From assembly GCF_900496995.4 (NCBI RefSeq), contig NC_044019.1:6731501-6795500 (forward strand): a DNA stretch of 64,000 nucleotides, given 5' to 3'. Both the position numbers and the translations under genes were made by a program. The first letter of the stretch is position 1. Every line of letters begins with the position of its first letter. Below are positions 48,307 to 59,573 of the stretch, in pieces. The stretch comes from Aquila chrysaetos chrysaetos (taxonomy: Eukaryota > Chordata > Aves > Accipitriformes > Accipitridae). Below the pieces are notes generated by a model. The model ran no database searches, was not told the origin of the DNA, and was given only the letters and a program-made list of their open reading frames with translations.

Positions 48307-48559
48307 AGACGGTGGGTGGGCTGGAGCTGGTGGGCGTGCTGGACTTGTAGGACTTGATGGCCAGGAGTAGCCCAGCACTCTGCTCTTCCTGGGCCTCCAG
48401 CGCAGTCACTGACCCCACGTCTGCCCTCGGCAGCTCTCAGCAAAGTCACATCAGGCTGCACAAGCGGCATTCAATCACCAAAAATCCCAGGGCTTCATTA
48501 ATTTCTCTCCTGGAGCCGGGTGCCGGGTGACCCCAGGCTCCCTGCAGCACCCTCAGCTG

Positions 48560-49330
48560 CTCTGGGGACAGGCGGCGGGGGGGACCAGACCCCCGGACAC
48601 GGCCTTTCCAAGGGGACCCGGTTCACCGCGAACACACTCAAAACACCCCTCGGGACCCCGAGCTGCCTCCGAAGGCGCCGGGCCCTTCCCGCGGGCTGCT
48701 TCGAGGGGAAAGAAAGAGAGCCCCGGCGCTGCGGGCCTGGCCGTTCCTCCCCAGGGCCCCCGCTCCGGCCCGGGCCCACGGTGTCGGCGGGGTCCCCTCG
48801 GCGGTCAGCGGCGAAGGAGGGGCCGGGGCTGCCGCTCCCCCGGTCCGAGGGGCTCGGGGCGGCGGTGGAGGGGCTGCCCTGCGGTCGGGAGGGACCCGGG
48901 ACCCGCCCCCGCCGCCGCGGGGGCCGCCCCGGGGGGAGGCGCGGCGGGAGCGACGCGCCCGGAGCTCGGTGCCCCGGGGCCGGCCCGGGCGGAGCCAGCG
49001 CGGCGGCGGCGGAGGGGAGCGGGGAGCCGGCGGCAGCCGCGGCCGCACCATGGGGGCCTGTCTCGGCGTCTGCTCCCTGCTCAGCTGCGTGAGTGCCGGC
49101 CCGGGAGGGGAGCGGCGGCGGGGGGGGGGGACGGGACCGAGGCGGGGAGCGGGGCTGCGCCGGGTCCCAGCGCCGCAGCGGCGGGCGCGGCCCGGGGGCC
49201 GGGGAGCCGCTGCTGCCGGGGGTCCGGAGGAGGGTTCAGGGGAGGCCCGGGGAGGTCTGAGGGGCACCCCGGGGATGGGCCCCGGTACACCCGGGGGGGC
49301 GAAGGAGACGCGGGGGGGGGGGGGGCCCAA
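48560..49330. promoter_or_regulatory. SERINC2: CpG-island promoter of SERINC2
   Basis: Dense CpG sequence with GC boxes spans the SERINC2 first coding exon and about 500 bases upstream. No TATA box is visible, so initiation is probably dispersed, around 48.9-49.0 kb. Confidence 0.75.
49050..49088 (+). CDS. SERINC2: SERINC2 exon 1
   Basis: ATG in good Kozak context (GCACCATGG). 13 codons [13 protein letters not shown], donor GTGAGT at 49089, phase 0. The short first exon is typical of SERINC genes. Confidence 0.95.
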
Positions 49331-52300
49331 GGGAAGCCCGGAGGGTGCGCAGTGCCGCTCCCGGGGGGATGGAGGGGACCCCCGGGGCGATGGAGGGGAC
49401 CCCCGGAGCAGGGCATCCCACTGCACCCGGGGGTGCGCAGGGGAGACCCAGAGCGGACCCCAGTGCGCTTGGGGAATGTGGGGAGCTGGAGGAGTGATGC
49501 CCCCCTGCACCTGGGGGAGTGGGGGGGTCCTGGTCGCCCTGCCCTGATACACTGGGGGGGGGTCCAGTCCTGCTGCACCCATGCAATGCTGAGGGGCCGG
49601 GGGTCCTGCCCGGTTCTCACTGCCGAGCCCCAAAGCGGGGGGCTGGGGATGGAGTAAGAGCAGGGATGAGGGGGTGCAGGTCCGTGGGTGGGGGAGGCTC
49701 TGCGTGGGGTGCCGTGGCCCAGGGAGGGTGCAGGGTGCGTGATTCGGGGTGCCGTGCCCGGTGATGCAGGGTGCGTGATTCGGGGTGCCGTGCCCGGTGA
49801 TGCAGGGTGCATGCTTCAGCGTGCCGTGCCCGGTGACGCGGCGGCTGCCCACGGCCGGCGTTGCCTGCCCTGGCGTTGCCTCACCTGCGGGCACGGGGCC
49901 AGGGCAGGGCTGTGAGACCAACCCGAGAGCCGCTGGCCTGGAAACCTGGAAATGGGGCCAGTTTTGCAACTTGACCTCAAAGTTTTGGAGGTTTAACGAA
50001 CCGGAGCTTTTGAAATGTAAGATCGGACGGAGGGCGGTCTGCAAGGCCTCCGTCTGTAACACGTCCGGTATTTTTTCTTATGGGCAGGTATCGGAAAAGC
50101 TGGGAGTTACTCTGGAGCAGGGCTGGGGAGGTTTCTGGCCTAGTTCTGGATTTTTTCCCCAAAAAACCTATTCTGGCCCAGGCCATGGTAACAGGATAGA
50201 GTTGCTATACAGGTTTAGTTCTCTTATTCTTTCCAGTGGGGCTGGTTGGCTAAAGGGGTGTTTTAGCTCAATTCTGAACTGAAAAACCACAACAGGGGAA
50301 AAAAAAACCACCCCCCAAACCAAACAAAACCTTCAATCTTTGTATTTTTTTTAATTTTTAACAAGAAAATCTGAACTAAGTCCTTCTGGTCAGCCTGCAT
50401 CATTTGACTCAAAGCAGCATCAGATTGTCAAGCCATCTCTTCAGCACTGTCCCGTTAAAACTCTACAAGCTGTTCCTGAGTGAAACTTTGCACCATCTGA
50501 GAAAAAATTTCCCTTTCTCTGCCTCCAGTGATTTGCCAGGCTGCCCACCGCCGCCACGAGCAGCGCGGTGGTCTCGAGCTGCCTTCCTTGCGGGACAGGG
50601 TTGGTGTTTGCCAGCAGAAGCTTGCCCAAGCTAAAGCAAACCCCAGGGGCAAGTGCAGCCCTCTGGCATGGTTTGGGCACCTCATGGGGACTATCAGCCT
50701 CGTTGTACCAATGCAAAGCCACCTGCCAGACGTGAGAGCCACCAGCCTCCCGAGCCTGTGCCTGATCCCGTGGGTTTGGTACTGATTAACCTGCCGGGTT
50801 ATTCATTTAACAGGAGATAAAGACTGGTTGCTCGGCATTGCTTTTGGTTGACTCAGTCTCTGCCTCCCTGGGTTTGCTGGGGCGAGGGCAGCTTGCAGAA
50901 GATGTGGTGTTGGGCTGGTAGTGTTGGGCTGGTGTGGTTGGGCTGTTGTTAGGCTGGTGTAGTTGAGCTGGTGTAGTTGCACTGGTGTTGTTTGGGCGGT
51001 GGTGTTGGTTGGTGTAGTTGGGCTGGTGTAGTTGGGTTCATGTTGTTCCATTTCCCTGGGTTGGACTGGGTGGACAGTACTTGTCCGGCTCCAGCCACGC
51101 TCTCCTAGTCACCAGGCAGGGGAGGCACAGCAGCCCTTACCTGCAAGTCGCACTGGAGGTGAGCTGGATTTAATGAGGAAGTTGACAGCGAAACTGGAGA
51201 GGTTAATCTTTCATCTGCAGCAGCTGAAAACCGATGCTTCCTCATTAATCCACCGCTCTCATGCTGCAGCCACTTCCCTCGGTTGGCTTTTTCCATCCTG
51301 CTGTTTGGCCGTTGGCCATGTTCATACTTATGGGCATCTTTGAAAGTCTTTGAAATGAGGTGTATCAAAGGGTGTCCAGTGCTGCCTTAACATGGGAGGA
51401 TTTTCCCTGCTCTTAACCCATTTGCTTTTTAAAGAGAAAGACTGAATTCAAGAGGTGCCCGGGCAGCAGGTCAGGTTAGCACATGGCACAAGGGATCTGC
51501 TTCCTTTGCAAAGGTGCTTAGAGGGGGATACCCAAGAAGGGCACCAGAAGTCATGAAAAAAGGCACCGGGTGACACGCGACTCTCACATTACTGCTGCAC
51601 AAAGCAGGTCAGCAGAACTGGGCTGCTGTACCCCATTACCTTGGCAGTTGCCCTCCCATGGTTGCAAAAGGCTGTAAAACCTGAAATATTGCTATGGAGC
51701 TTGGCCCTCTAAGAGTCATCCTTGAAAATAAACCTCCGGCAGGCTCCAGGGTTGCTGTGGGCTCCCCAAAACCTCATACTAGAAACTACCTCATCCACCT
51801 GCAGCTTTCCCAGAGGTCAACCACAGGGTTTGGAGGCTGCACGTGGAGCAAGGATTTCCTTCAGCCCAGCTCCATCCTGGCCCTGTGGACACCCCTGCAC
51901 CCCCATCCACCTGCACCGACCCTGGGGAAAACGTGACACCCAAGCCTGTGCCTCCTGCAAGCCTTCAGTGGTGTTTGGATGGGAGGCTGAACCCTCAAAT
52001 CCAACAACCTCCTAAACAACAGCCAACCTCAGGATTTTCCAGGCTGGTTTCAGTGCTTTTAGGACGGGTGCTTTTTGTTTCAGTTGGCACTGAAAGGAGA
52101 GGAGCTGGAGGTATTGATGTGCTTAAAGTTAAGGGTGCACTAAGGTGCTTTGCTAGGTCAGGTGAAGTAATGCAGTAATTCTGCCTTAAAAGGGATTTTT
52201 GTTGTTCTCTTTTTTTTATTAGAAGGGGAAATACGGTAGTGGTGGCACATTTAAATGCATTCTTGTGCAAGTGGTGCATTTAATGAGCCTGAAAGGAAGC

Positions 52301-54911
52301 AATCTCTAACTGAAGGCCATTTTTTCTTGTCTTCAAGTTGAAAGCATGAAGTGATGTCCCTTGAGCAGCTCTTGGAGAGGTGGAATGAGGGTCCCTGTGG
52401 GATGCAGGGGCTCTCTCACCCATCCCAGCTCCCGTGGGTACCGTCAGCTCAACACAGCCTCTGGTGGGGCTGGGACATGGGGCTGGGATGTGGGTAGAGA
52501 GGAATAAATCAGGAAGGAGGTGATTTTTCTCAAATAATGATGTGCTTATGTTTCAAAAAGAAATTCAAAGCCACCTCTAGTGATTCAGGGGCATCAAAGT
52601 GATCGCTCATGACCATCCGTGAGCATCCTGGATGAGGGAGCTGCAGGTTTGATGTCCTGCACACAGAGCAGCTCAACATCTGGTTTCCTCTTCTGCCACG
52701 TCCATTTCTTACACATGAGAAATGTACATTTGTGTTGATACTTAGTGATATTTAATTAATATTGATTGCTGGGCACAATTAGGAAGTACATAGCCATAAT
52801 AAACACACAACACGTGCGCATCCCTTAATAGTGGGAGAGAGCTGAACCCTTCTCCTGCTTGCAAGTGCATCTGGCTGGCTGATGTGTCTCAAGTGCAGGA
52901 GAGGAAGAGCTGTTCAAAGGGAAGAAATGAAGTATCAAAAGCAAAATAAATCAATGAAGTTAGCTTGTAAGTAGAGGGAAGGTAGTTTGCTGAGGACCAG
53001 AGATGGTCACAGGATTTCCTAGGAAGAAGCTGCCTGTGATACAGGAGTTAAAAACGCCCAATGGTCTAAATTTTTAAATAAGTGGATTTGGGAATGTGTT
53101 TTAGCTACAGAAAAACATTTTAAAAGCAAAGCAGTAGTATTTTAAACAAACTCTGAATATTTAATTCCCGTTGGTCTCTAGGCAATACCTGTAGCTGGAA
53201 GCTTGCCAGTACCTGCTTGGGGATTTCTCTTTGCTCCCTGGGCTGGTGCGTGGGACAGGGGAGGCTGTGCGCTTGTGATGGCTTCAGTGAGATATTAAAA
53301 AAAAAAAAGGAAATAGCCTGAAGTTTCCCTATTTTAGAGGACTTGGGGTGTATTTTGCTGCTGCATTGCTTGGGCTGTCTGTCCCGAGAGCCTCACTGTT
53401 CCTGCTTACACCATGGGGAGTGGGGCAGAGTTGGGAATTTAGTTTTAATTTAGGTTTTGGGTCCCTTGATGTTTTATTTAGCATTTTAGCCCATCTGTTT
53501 GTTTACATGGGGTCAACGCTGGCTCCTGGTTCAGTGGCCCGGAGGGCACAGACACCTGCTTTGCCTTGATGTGAGATGTTGGGTTTACTTCCCCAACCAA
53601 CCCCGATAAATCCCGAGAGTGCAGCGTCTTCAATGCAAACCCGAGAGATACCTTATTCCCCTATTTTTTCCCCAAATATTGAACATGGGACCTTCTGCTC
53701 GCATGACATAGTGGATTAGTGACCCAGCAGTGACAGGCCATCCCAAAAAGCTTCTTCCATTCTCTTGCCTGAAAATGCCCTAGTTGTTCTCCAACTTCAC
53801 CCTCTTTTGGGAAAATAGGGGTTTCAGGATGTGGCCGCAAGCCAGGAGATCCTGGGGGTGGCATCGGTGATTAAGAGGCTGAAAATCTTCCCCACCCAGC
53901 TCAGGGATGTCAGAGTCAGGGCTGGCTATGGCCATATCCTGCATTCCTGCCCCGTCATGGGCTTTAAAACTTGTTATGCAAAACCCCTGCAGCTGTTCTG
54001 CCTCTAAGGCAACTGATTGATGCACTCCCAAACTTTGTAGATATTGAATAGGCAGGTAGGTAGCCAAATTGTTGGACAAGCTGGTGACAACAGTGTATAC
54101 TGGAGCAGCAAAACTCAACTCAACTCAGCCCAGCCCAGCCGAGCTGGTGGGATGCAAACAGCATCTCCCTAATGCTCCTCTGGCGATGGCTTGCAGGAAC
54201 CAGGGAAGTCTAAGAATATAGTTTAATAAAAATTTCCTTTTTCTCCCTGCAAGCCTTATGCTGCACAATCCTTGTGCAGGAAACCCCTGCCAGTGTTTCG
54301 CTAGGTAGTAAGGTTGGGTTTTGTTAAGCTGGGGTTTCCCCAGTTGCCCAGCTCCCCACAGCAGTGGGAGACCCTGGAGTGAGCATGCACCTGGCAGTGC
54401 TGCCAATGCTGGCTTTAGGAGCCCAGGACCCACCATGGACTCCCAGGGATGCTGTGCCTCAGTTTCCCCACCTGTAAAGTGGCCTTTGGGGAAGGGGAAG
54501 GATGGCAGAACAAGCTAGTTTCCCCATGATGCTGATATCAGTGTTTTCCCCATCCTGTATGTCCTGGTTTTGGCTGGAATAAAGTTAATTTTCTTCCTAG
54601 TAGCTGGTATTGTGCTGTGTTTGGGATTTAGGATGAGAATAATGTTGGTAACACACCGATGTTTTAGTTGTTGCTAAGCAGTGTTTATACTAAGTCAAGG
54701 ACTTTCCAGCTTCTCATACTGCCCTGCCAGCAGAGGCTGGGGGTGCACATGAAGTTGGGAGGGGACACAGCCAGGACAGCTGACCCAAACGAGCCAAAGG
54801 GGTATTCCATACCATGTGATGTCATGGCCAGTATATAAACTGGGGGGAGTTGGCCGGGGGACACTGTGCCTCGGGGTCAATTGTATTGTGCATCACTTGT
54901 TTTGTATATTC

Positions 54912-54966
<55 letters not shown>

Positions 54967-57900
54967 ATAATAATATTTATTTTCCCCCCTTCCTTTTCTG
55001 TCCTATTAAAACTGTCTTTATCTCAACCCACGAGTTTTACTTTTTTTTCCCCCAATTCTGTCCCCCATCCCACTGGGTTGGGGGGGAGTGAGTGAGTGGC
55101 TGCATGGTGCTTAATTGCTGGCTGGGGTTAAACCATGGCACTGTATTGGATTGGAAAGGCAGCCTTAAATTATTTTACAAGCTCATTTTATTTGGTAAAG
55201 AAAAGAAGCTCTGCAGGGCAGTGCTTTGTTTGGACCAGAGCCCTTTTTTGCATGCAATTGCTGGGGAGCTAAAAAGAAGATGAGGGTGTCTCCCAGACTC
55301 TTGGTGTCATTTTCCAAGTTGGTTGGTTATTACAGTGAACCCATTCCCGTGGCTTTTTTGGTTTTCAGCAACTTTTTGGGGGGATTTGGGGCCATTTCCA
55401 TGAGGTCCCGCAGGGTACAGGTTGCAATGCTGGCTGGCGAGAAGCTCTAAGCAAAGCCCCTGGTGCAGTGGTGTGGATTGCTGGGCAGTTCTCCTTACGG
55501 TTCGACCTGGGCACGTGTTTTGGGGACAATTTTGACCCCTCCGATGCAGCGATGCTCTCATTGCAGGTGTCCTGTCTCTGCGGCTCTGCGCCATGCCTGC
55601 TGTGCGGCTGCTGCCCCTCGGCCAAGAACTCCACTGTCTCGCGCCTCCTCTTCACCTTCTTCCTCTTCCTCGGCACCCTTGTGTCCATCATTATGATAAT
55701 CCCTGGCGTGGAGAAGGAGCTGCACAAGGTAAATAACTCCTGGAGGTCCTGGGCCTGTTCACCACGGGGAAGAGGTTTAACTCGTGGCGGGTACATGAGG
55801 CTGAATCAGAAAGTGAATTTTTGAGGCATGATGTTGCTTCTGTTCCTTTTTTTCTGAGCATCTCGCTGGGAGAGGGTGTTATTAACCCCATCTTTCCACA
55901 GAAGGGAAAATGCAGTGGGATAATTTCATGCATTATCTAGTTTGCCCAGATGTCTCCCAGGAAAGTTTCCTACATCCTGTTTTTGGGGTTCCACTGGCCA
56001 AGTGACTTGCAAGTCATGGAGGTGGGACTTCAGATGCAGGGAGCTGAGGTCTGCCGGCTGAGCTAATGCGAAGGCTGGGCTAGGGTTTTTGGGAAATGCT
56101 GGTTTCATCCCAGCTTTCCACTGACCTGCAGGGTGGCTTTAGCTGTGTCACCCCACCACTGTCCCCAAGAAGGCCAACTGCTTGCTTTATGGGTGGCAGT
56201 GGAGCAATCATGGGCTGGCCCATCTTTGGTGGCACCAGGGCTCGCGGTGGGTGCGGGATGCTGGGGTGATGTTCACCCTCCCGTCGCCTTTGCAGCTCCC
56301 TGGCTTCTGTGAAGGCAGCGGGTCAGTCCTGGGGGTCCAGACCCACGTCGACTGCAGCAGCTTCCTGGGCCACAAAGCCGTGTACCGCATGGGCTTCGCC
56401 ATGGCCGCCTTCTTCTTCCTCTTCGCTCTGCTCATGGTGTGCGTGCGCAGCAGCAAGGACCCGCGAGCCGCCGTGCAGAACGGGTGAGCGTTCGTCCCTG
56501 GGGGGGGATGCTGGTGTGGGGAAGGGCTAGCCCCCCTCTTCCCCGCTGGCTTCCTGCTTGCAGACCGTGCCTCCTCTCTCCTGCCACAGCTTCTGGTTCT
56601 TCAAGTTCCTGGTGCTGGTGGGGATCACGGTGGGGGCCTTCTACATCCCTGACGGTGCCTTCACCTCAGGTGAGGAGCTGCCCGCACTGTCCTCTGCATC
56701 TCTGGGTTAACCCTCAGCACAGGATCAAACCTGGCGCTGGAGCTGGCATCCCTGCTGCCACGTGCCCCATTGCCAAATTCCCATTTTCCCTGCTCTTAAC
56801 TGGTTTTTCTCTTCCCCTCAAGTCTGGTTTTACTTTGGTGTGGTTGGCTCCTTCCTCTTCATCCTCATCCAGCTTGTCCTCCTCATCGACTTCGCCCACT
56901 CCTGGAGCCAGCTGTGGCTGCACAATGCGGGCGAGAGCAATGCCAAGGGCTGGTACGCAGGTTGGTACGGCTGGCACTGCAGAGGGTTTAGGGATGGGAA
57001 GCTCATCCTGGGGGTGGGTGACACTGAGCTCATGGAGACTCGGGCTCTGCTCCAGCCTCGTTCCTTTTTGCTTTCTCCCCCAGCTCTTTGCATCATCACC
57101 TTCATCTTCTATGCCACCTCCATTGCGGCCATAGTGCTGCTCTACATCTACTACACCAAGCCTGAGGGTTGCACGGAGGGCAAGGTCCTCATCAGCATCA
57201 ACCTCATCCTCTGCCTCATCATCTCTGCTGTGTCCATACTGCCCAAGATCCAGGTGAGGCGGCGGGGGGGCACCTGGGAGGCTGGTGGCCATGACACCGC
57301 GGGGTACACGACCAGCCCTGAGCATCCGCCGTTGCGTTTGCAGGATGCTCAGCCGCACTCGGGGCTGCTGCAGGCGTCCCTCATCACCCTCTACACCATC
57401 TACGTCACCTGGTCCGCCCTGGCCAATGTACCAAGTAAGCAGGATGCGGCCTCGGGTTCGGGAGGGGGGTGCACAGGGCAGGACCACACGCTGGGTGGTT
57501 GCTTTGCACCCCTGGGTCTCTGGGGGCTGAGGAAAGGTGCTGAACTCCCTACACGTCCTCCCCAGCCCAGACCTGTAACCCCACGCTGCTGGTGAGGAAC
57601 AGCACCGGCTCGGCGACAGCCACCCAGCCGCTGACAACCTGGTGGGATGCCCCGAGCATTGTGGGGCTGATAATCTTCATCCTCTGCACCCTCTTCATCA
57701 GGTGAGGACTTGGCTCATGTCCCCAGGGACTGCACTGTCCCTCTGCCTGCCCACAGCAGAGAGGCATCGGGAGACTTTTAGGGAAAGACAATGCTGGAGG
57801 GGAGGTCGCAACTTGGTCCAGGGTTTTTGTCACTAAGTGCCTCTTGCAAAGCCGTCCCGGTCCCCAGGGACACAGGCAGGCTGCCCTGAGGGGTTGTGGG

Positions 57901-58918
57901 TGCAGCTTTTAGGGTTTCCGCACAAGCTGCATCCCGCAAACTGCCCTGCCTGTCCTGGGGATGGCCCCACTCGGGCTGGGGGCAGCCGAGGAGGCAGTGG
58001 GCAGGCAGCCCTGAGCCTGCTCTCCCTCTGCCTGCAGCGTCCGCTCCTCGGACCACCCGCAGGTCAACAAGCTGATGTTGACGGAGGAAAGTGCGGCCGG
58101 GGCGGGCGGCGAGGCGGCGGCCGTGGAGAGCGGGCTGCACCGTGCCTATGACAACGAGCAGGATGGCGTGTCCTACAACTACACCTTCTTCCACCTCTGC
58201 CTCCTCCTTGCTGCCCTCTACATCATGATGACCCTCACCAACTGGTACAGGTGGGCAGAACTCCCGTGGGGACCGGGGACTGTCCCCCTTCCTCTGCATC
58301 CACTTCTCCTGGTGTCCTCCCTGCTCTTGCGCTGGGCAGAGCTGTTTGCTGAGATGTGTCTGTGTGCAAGCCCACTTAATGTGCACCCTAATCATGTTAA
58401 TTATTTCTAGGTAGCATAGGGCTGCCTGTGGCAGGTTGTGCCTGGGCTCACCATCTGTCTACTGCAGCATCTTCTGGTGCAGCCCAGGATCCCTTGGGAC
58501 ATGGGGCGAGCAGGGACCCAGCCCATGGGGTGCTGTAGGCTGCAGCGGTGGGGTCACATCCCCTGGGTGAGCTGCAGGCAGCTGCGCGGCTGCCGGGAGC
58601 TGCGTGGCTGCAGGCACGGGGCTCCTCCGCTCTCTCCTCCATGCTCTTTGCATTGCACCCGTGGCTCGGTGCTCGCAGCCTCCATCCTTCTCCAGCGCAG
58701 TTGCTGCCCGCCGTGCTCGCCGTGCCACCCTGCAGGCGCAGCACAGTGATGGGTGCCGCCTGCTCGTTTGCTGTTTCAGGCCGGATGAGAGCTTGCGGGT
58801 GCTGACGAGCCCCTGGACGGCCGTGTGGGTGAAGATCTGCTCCAGCTGGGCCGGGCTCCTGCTCTACCTCTGGACGTTGGTGGCTCCGCTGGTGCTGCCG
58901 AACCGAGACTTCAGCTAA
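49050..58918 (+). CDS. SERINC2: SERINC2, serine incorporator 2, complete
   Basis: A multipass membrane protein of the SERINC/TMS1 family, proposed to help serine enter phosphatidylserine and sphingolipids; some relatives scramble lipids. Ten coding exons: 49050-49088, 55567-55728, 56296-56483, 56590-56669, 56823-56960, 57084-57253, 57344-57434, 57566-57701, 58038-58250, 58780-58918. They total 1356 nt (451 aa; human about 455) with all phases consistent. It starts [14 protein letters not shown] cysteine-rich N-terminus is followed by about ten hydrophobic segments, the family phrases [20 protein letters not shown] and [13 protein letters not shown], the loop [12 protein letters not shown] and the end [12 protein letters not shown]-glycosylation sequons at N34 and N301. 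The cytosolic loop before YDNEQDGV is Ala/Gly-rich and lacks the glutamine run I recall in human. Paralogues SERINC1/3/5 fit less well. Confidence 0.97.
49730..49837 (+). repeat. 36-bp tandem repeat, three copies
   Basis: Three adjacent units beginning GCAGGGTGCGTGATTCGGGG; the third unit has a few substitutions. Located at the start of SERINC2 intron 1. Confidence 0.9.
50908..51045. repeat. Minisatellite, GTTGGGCTGGTGTA units
   Basis: About nine imperfect units of 12-16 bp on the theme TTGGGCTGGTGTAG in SERINC2 intron 1. The opposite strand gives a false Thr/Pro/Asn-rich frame. Confidence 0.85.
54451..54487 (+). repeat. MIR-like SINE core fragment
   Basis: CTGTGCCTCAGTTTCCCCAC followed by CTGTAAAGTGG matches the conserved 3' part of MIR (CTGTGCCTCAGTTTCCTCAT). 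Confidence 0.5.
54560..55140 (+). mobile_element. Solo LTR of an avian endogenous retrovirus (581 bp)
   Basis: It begins TGTCCTGGTTTTGGCTGG and ends GGTTAAACCATGGCA (TG...CA). It is flanked by a perfect 5-bp target duplication CTGTA at 54555-54559 and 55141-55145. Inside, in order: a CRE-like TGATGTCA (54817-54824), TATATAA (54833-54839), an expanded TTA tract and ATTAAA (55005-55010), the U3-R-U5 layout. I recognise it as an abundant avian ERV LTR; a 5-bp duplication suggests an ERVL-type relative. No internal viral genes remain, so it arose by LTR-LTR recombination. It lies sense in SERINC2 intron 1, 426 bp before exon 2. Confidence 0.92.
54912..54973 (+). repeat. (TTA)n microsatellite inside the LTR
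   Basis: Near-perfect trinucleotide TAT/TTA repeat about 18 units long, then ATA units. It is an expansion of the AT-rich tract normal in this LTR. Confidence 0.95.
55567..55728 (+). CDS. SERINC2: SERINC2 exon 2
   Basis: 54 codons, residues 14-67: a cysteine-rich segment [14 protein letters not shown], sequon N34, then a first membrane helix (about residues 40-60, [19 protein letters not shown]). Acceptor TTGCAG, donor GTAAAT. Confidence 0.96.
56296..56483 (+). CDS. SERINC2: SERINC2 exon 3
   Basis: Residues 68-130: a lumenal/extracellular loop with conserved cysteines (FCEG..., HVDC), then helix 2 ([19 protein letters not shown]) and the [13 protein letters not shown] loop. Acceptor TTTGCAG, donor GTGAGC. 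Confidence 0.96.
56590..56669 (+). CDS. SERINC2: SERINC2 exon 4
   Basis: Residues 131-156: [20 protein letters not shown] then DGAFTS, a strongly conserved family segment. Acceptor GCCACAG, donor GTGAGG. Confidence 0.96.
56823..56960 (+). CDS. SERINC2: SERINC2 exon 5
   Basis: Residues 157-202: [20 protein letters not shown] then LIDFAHSW, a membrane helix plus the conserved IDFAHSW. Acceptor CCTCAAG, donor GTTGGT (weak but frame-required). Confidence 0.95.
57084..57253 (+). CDS. SERINC2: SERINC2 exon 6
   Basis: Residues 203-259: two helices ([20 protein letters not shown] and [16 protein letters not shown]) separated by [12 protein letters not shown]. Acceptor CCCCCAG, donor GTGAGG. Confidence 0.96.
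57344..57434 (+). CDS. SERINC2: SERINC2 exon 7
   Basis: Residues 260-289: [20 protein letters not shown] then [10 protein letters not shown]. Acceptor TTTGCAG, donor GTAAGC. Confidence 0.96.
57566..57701 (+). CDS. SERINC2: SERINC2 exon 8
   Basis: Residues 290-334: a variable loop with CNPT and sequon N301, then [20 protein letters not shown]. Acceptor CCCCAG, donor GTGAGG. Confidence 0.95.
58038..58250 (+). CDS. SERINC2: SERINC2 exon 9
   Basis: Residues 335-405: [14 protein letters not shown], an Ala/Gly-rich variable loop, the conserved [20 protein letters not shown], and the helix ending TNWY. Acceptor CTGCAG, donor GTGGGC. Confidence 0.96.
58780..58918 (+). CDS. SERINC2: SERINC2 exon 10 (C-terminus)
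   Basis: Residues 406-451 with TAA at 58916-58918: [20 protein letters not shown] then [20 protein letters not shown] and PNRDFS. Acceptor TTTCAG at 58779. Confidence 0.96.
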
Positions 58919-59550
58919 GGTGGCCCTGAGCATCCTGCTGCTGGGTCGGAGCCGCCGTGGCCTTGTCCCTAGAGGCCGGGGACAGCCCCAGCTCTGCCTT
59001 GGCCTCAGGTTCTGCATGCTGGAGCTGCTATGCTGGGTTGTGCCTTCTTGCAGGTTTTCTGTTTTAATTTGAAAGGGATGAAGTGCCAAGCAGGGAAAAT
59101 CAGCAAGGGCTGAGAAAAACTTGAAGATGTTTTTAAAGCTCTTATCATCTCCATGTTTGTCGGTGCCTTTGGCGGTACCTCCATACCCTCTTCTAGCGGA
59201 GACCACCGCCTTGCCTTGGGAGGGTTTGGTTTTCACCAGCTGCTGTCGTCTCGCTTGGTGCCCTGGGACCGCGGTGCCTTTTGGAGGGGCTCTGGGGACC
59301 GGCTGTGTACCAGGACCCAGGACCTGGCCAGTGTTGCCTTCCAAAACAGCCTGGAGGAAAATGAATCTCGGGAATTCGTGACTGGAGGCAGATGTCCCAC
59401 TGCACCCCCCAGCCTCAGCGGTGGCTCCAACTCCTCGAGGGCTCTCCTGCCCAGCCCTCCCCACGGGAGAATGGGTCCCTGGTCCTTGCTGGAGGACAGG
59501 TCGGGTTTCCCGCAGGCTGTGCTGGCCTGGCCCCAATGTCTTGCCTTGTT

Positions 59551-59573
59551 AATAAAGTCTTGTTTGGAATAAA
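59551..59573 (+). terminator. SERINC2: Poly(A) signals of SERINC2
   Basis: Two AATAAA hexamers (59551-59556 and 59568-59573), 633 and 650 bases past the stop, followed by a T-rich element (GATTTGTCCTTCTGGGGTTT). Confidence 0.8.

Noticed and set aside
48638-50062. 474-codon antisense frame over the SERINC2 promoter
   Set aside because: GC-rich shadow of the CpG island and tandem repeats, with no similarity to a protein family.
58448-59536. 362-codon minus-strand frame over SERINC2 exon 10 and 3' UTR
   Set aside because: Antisense shadow of a real coding exon and its UTR; no domains.
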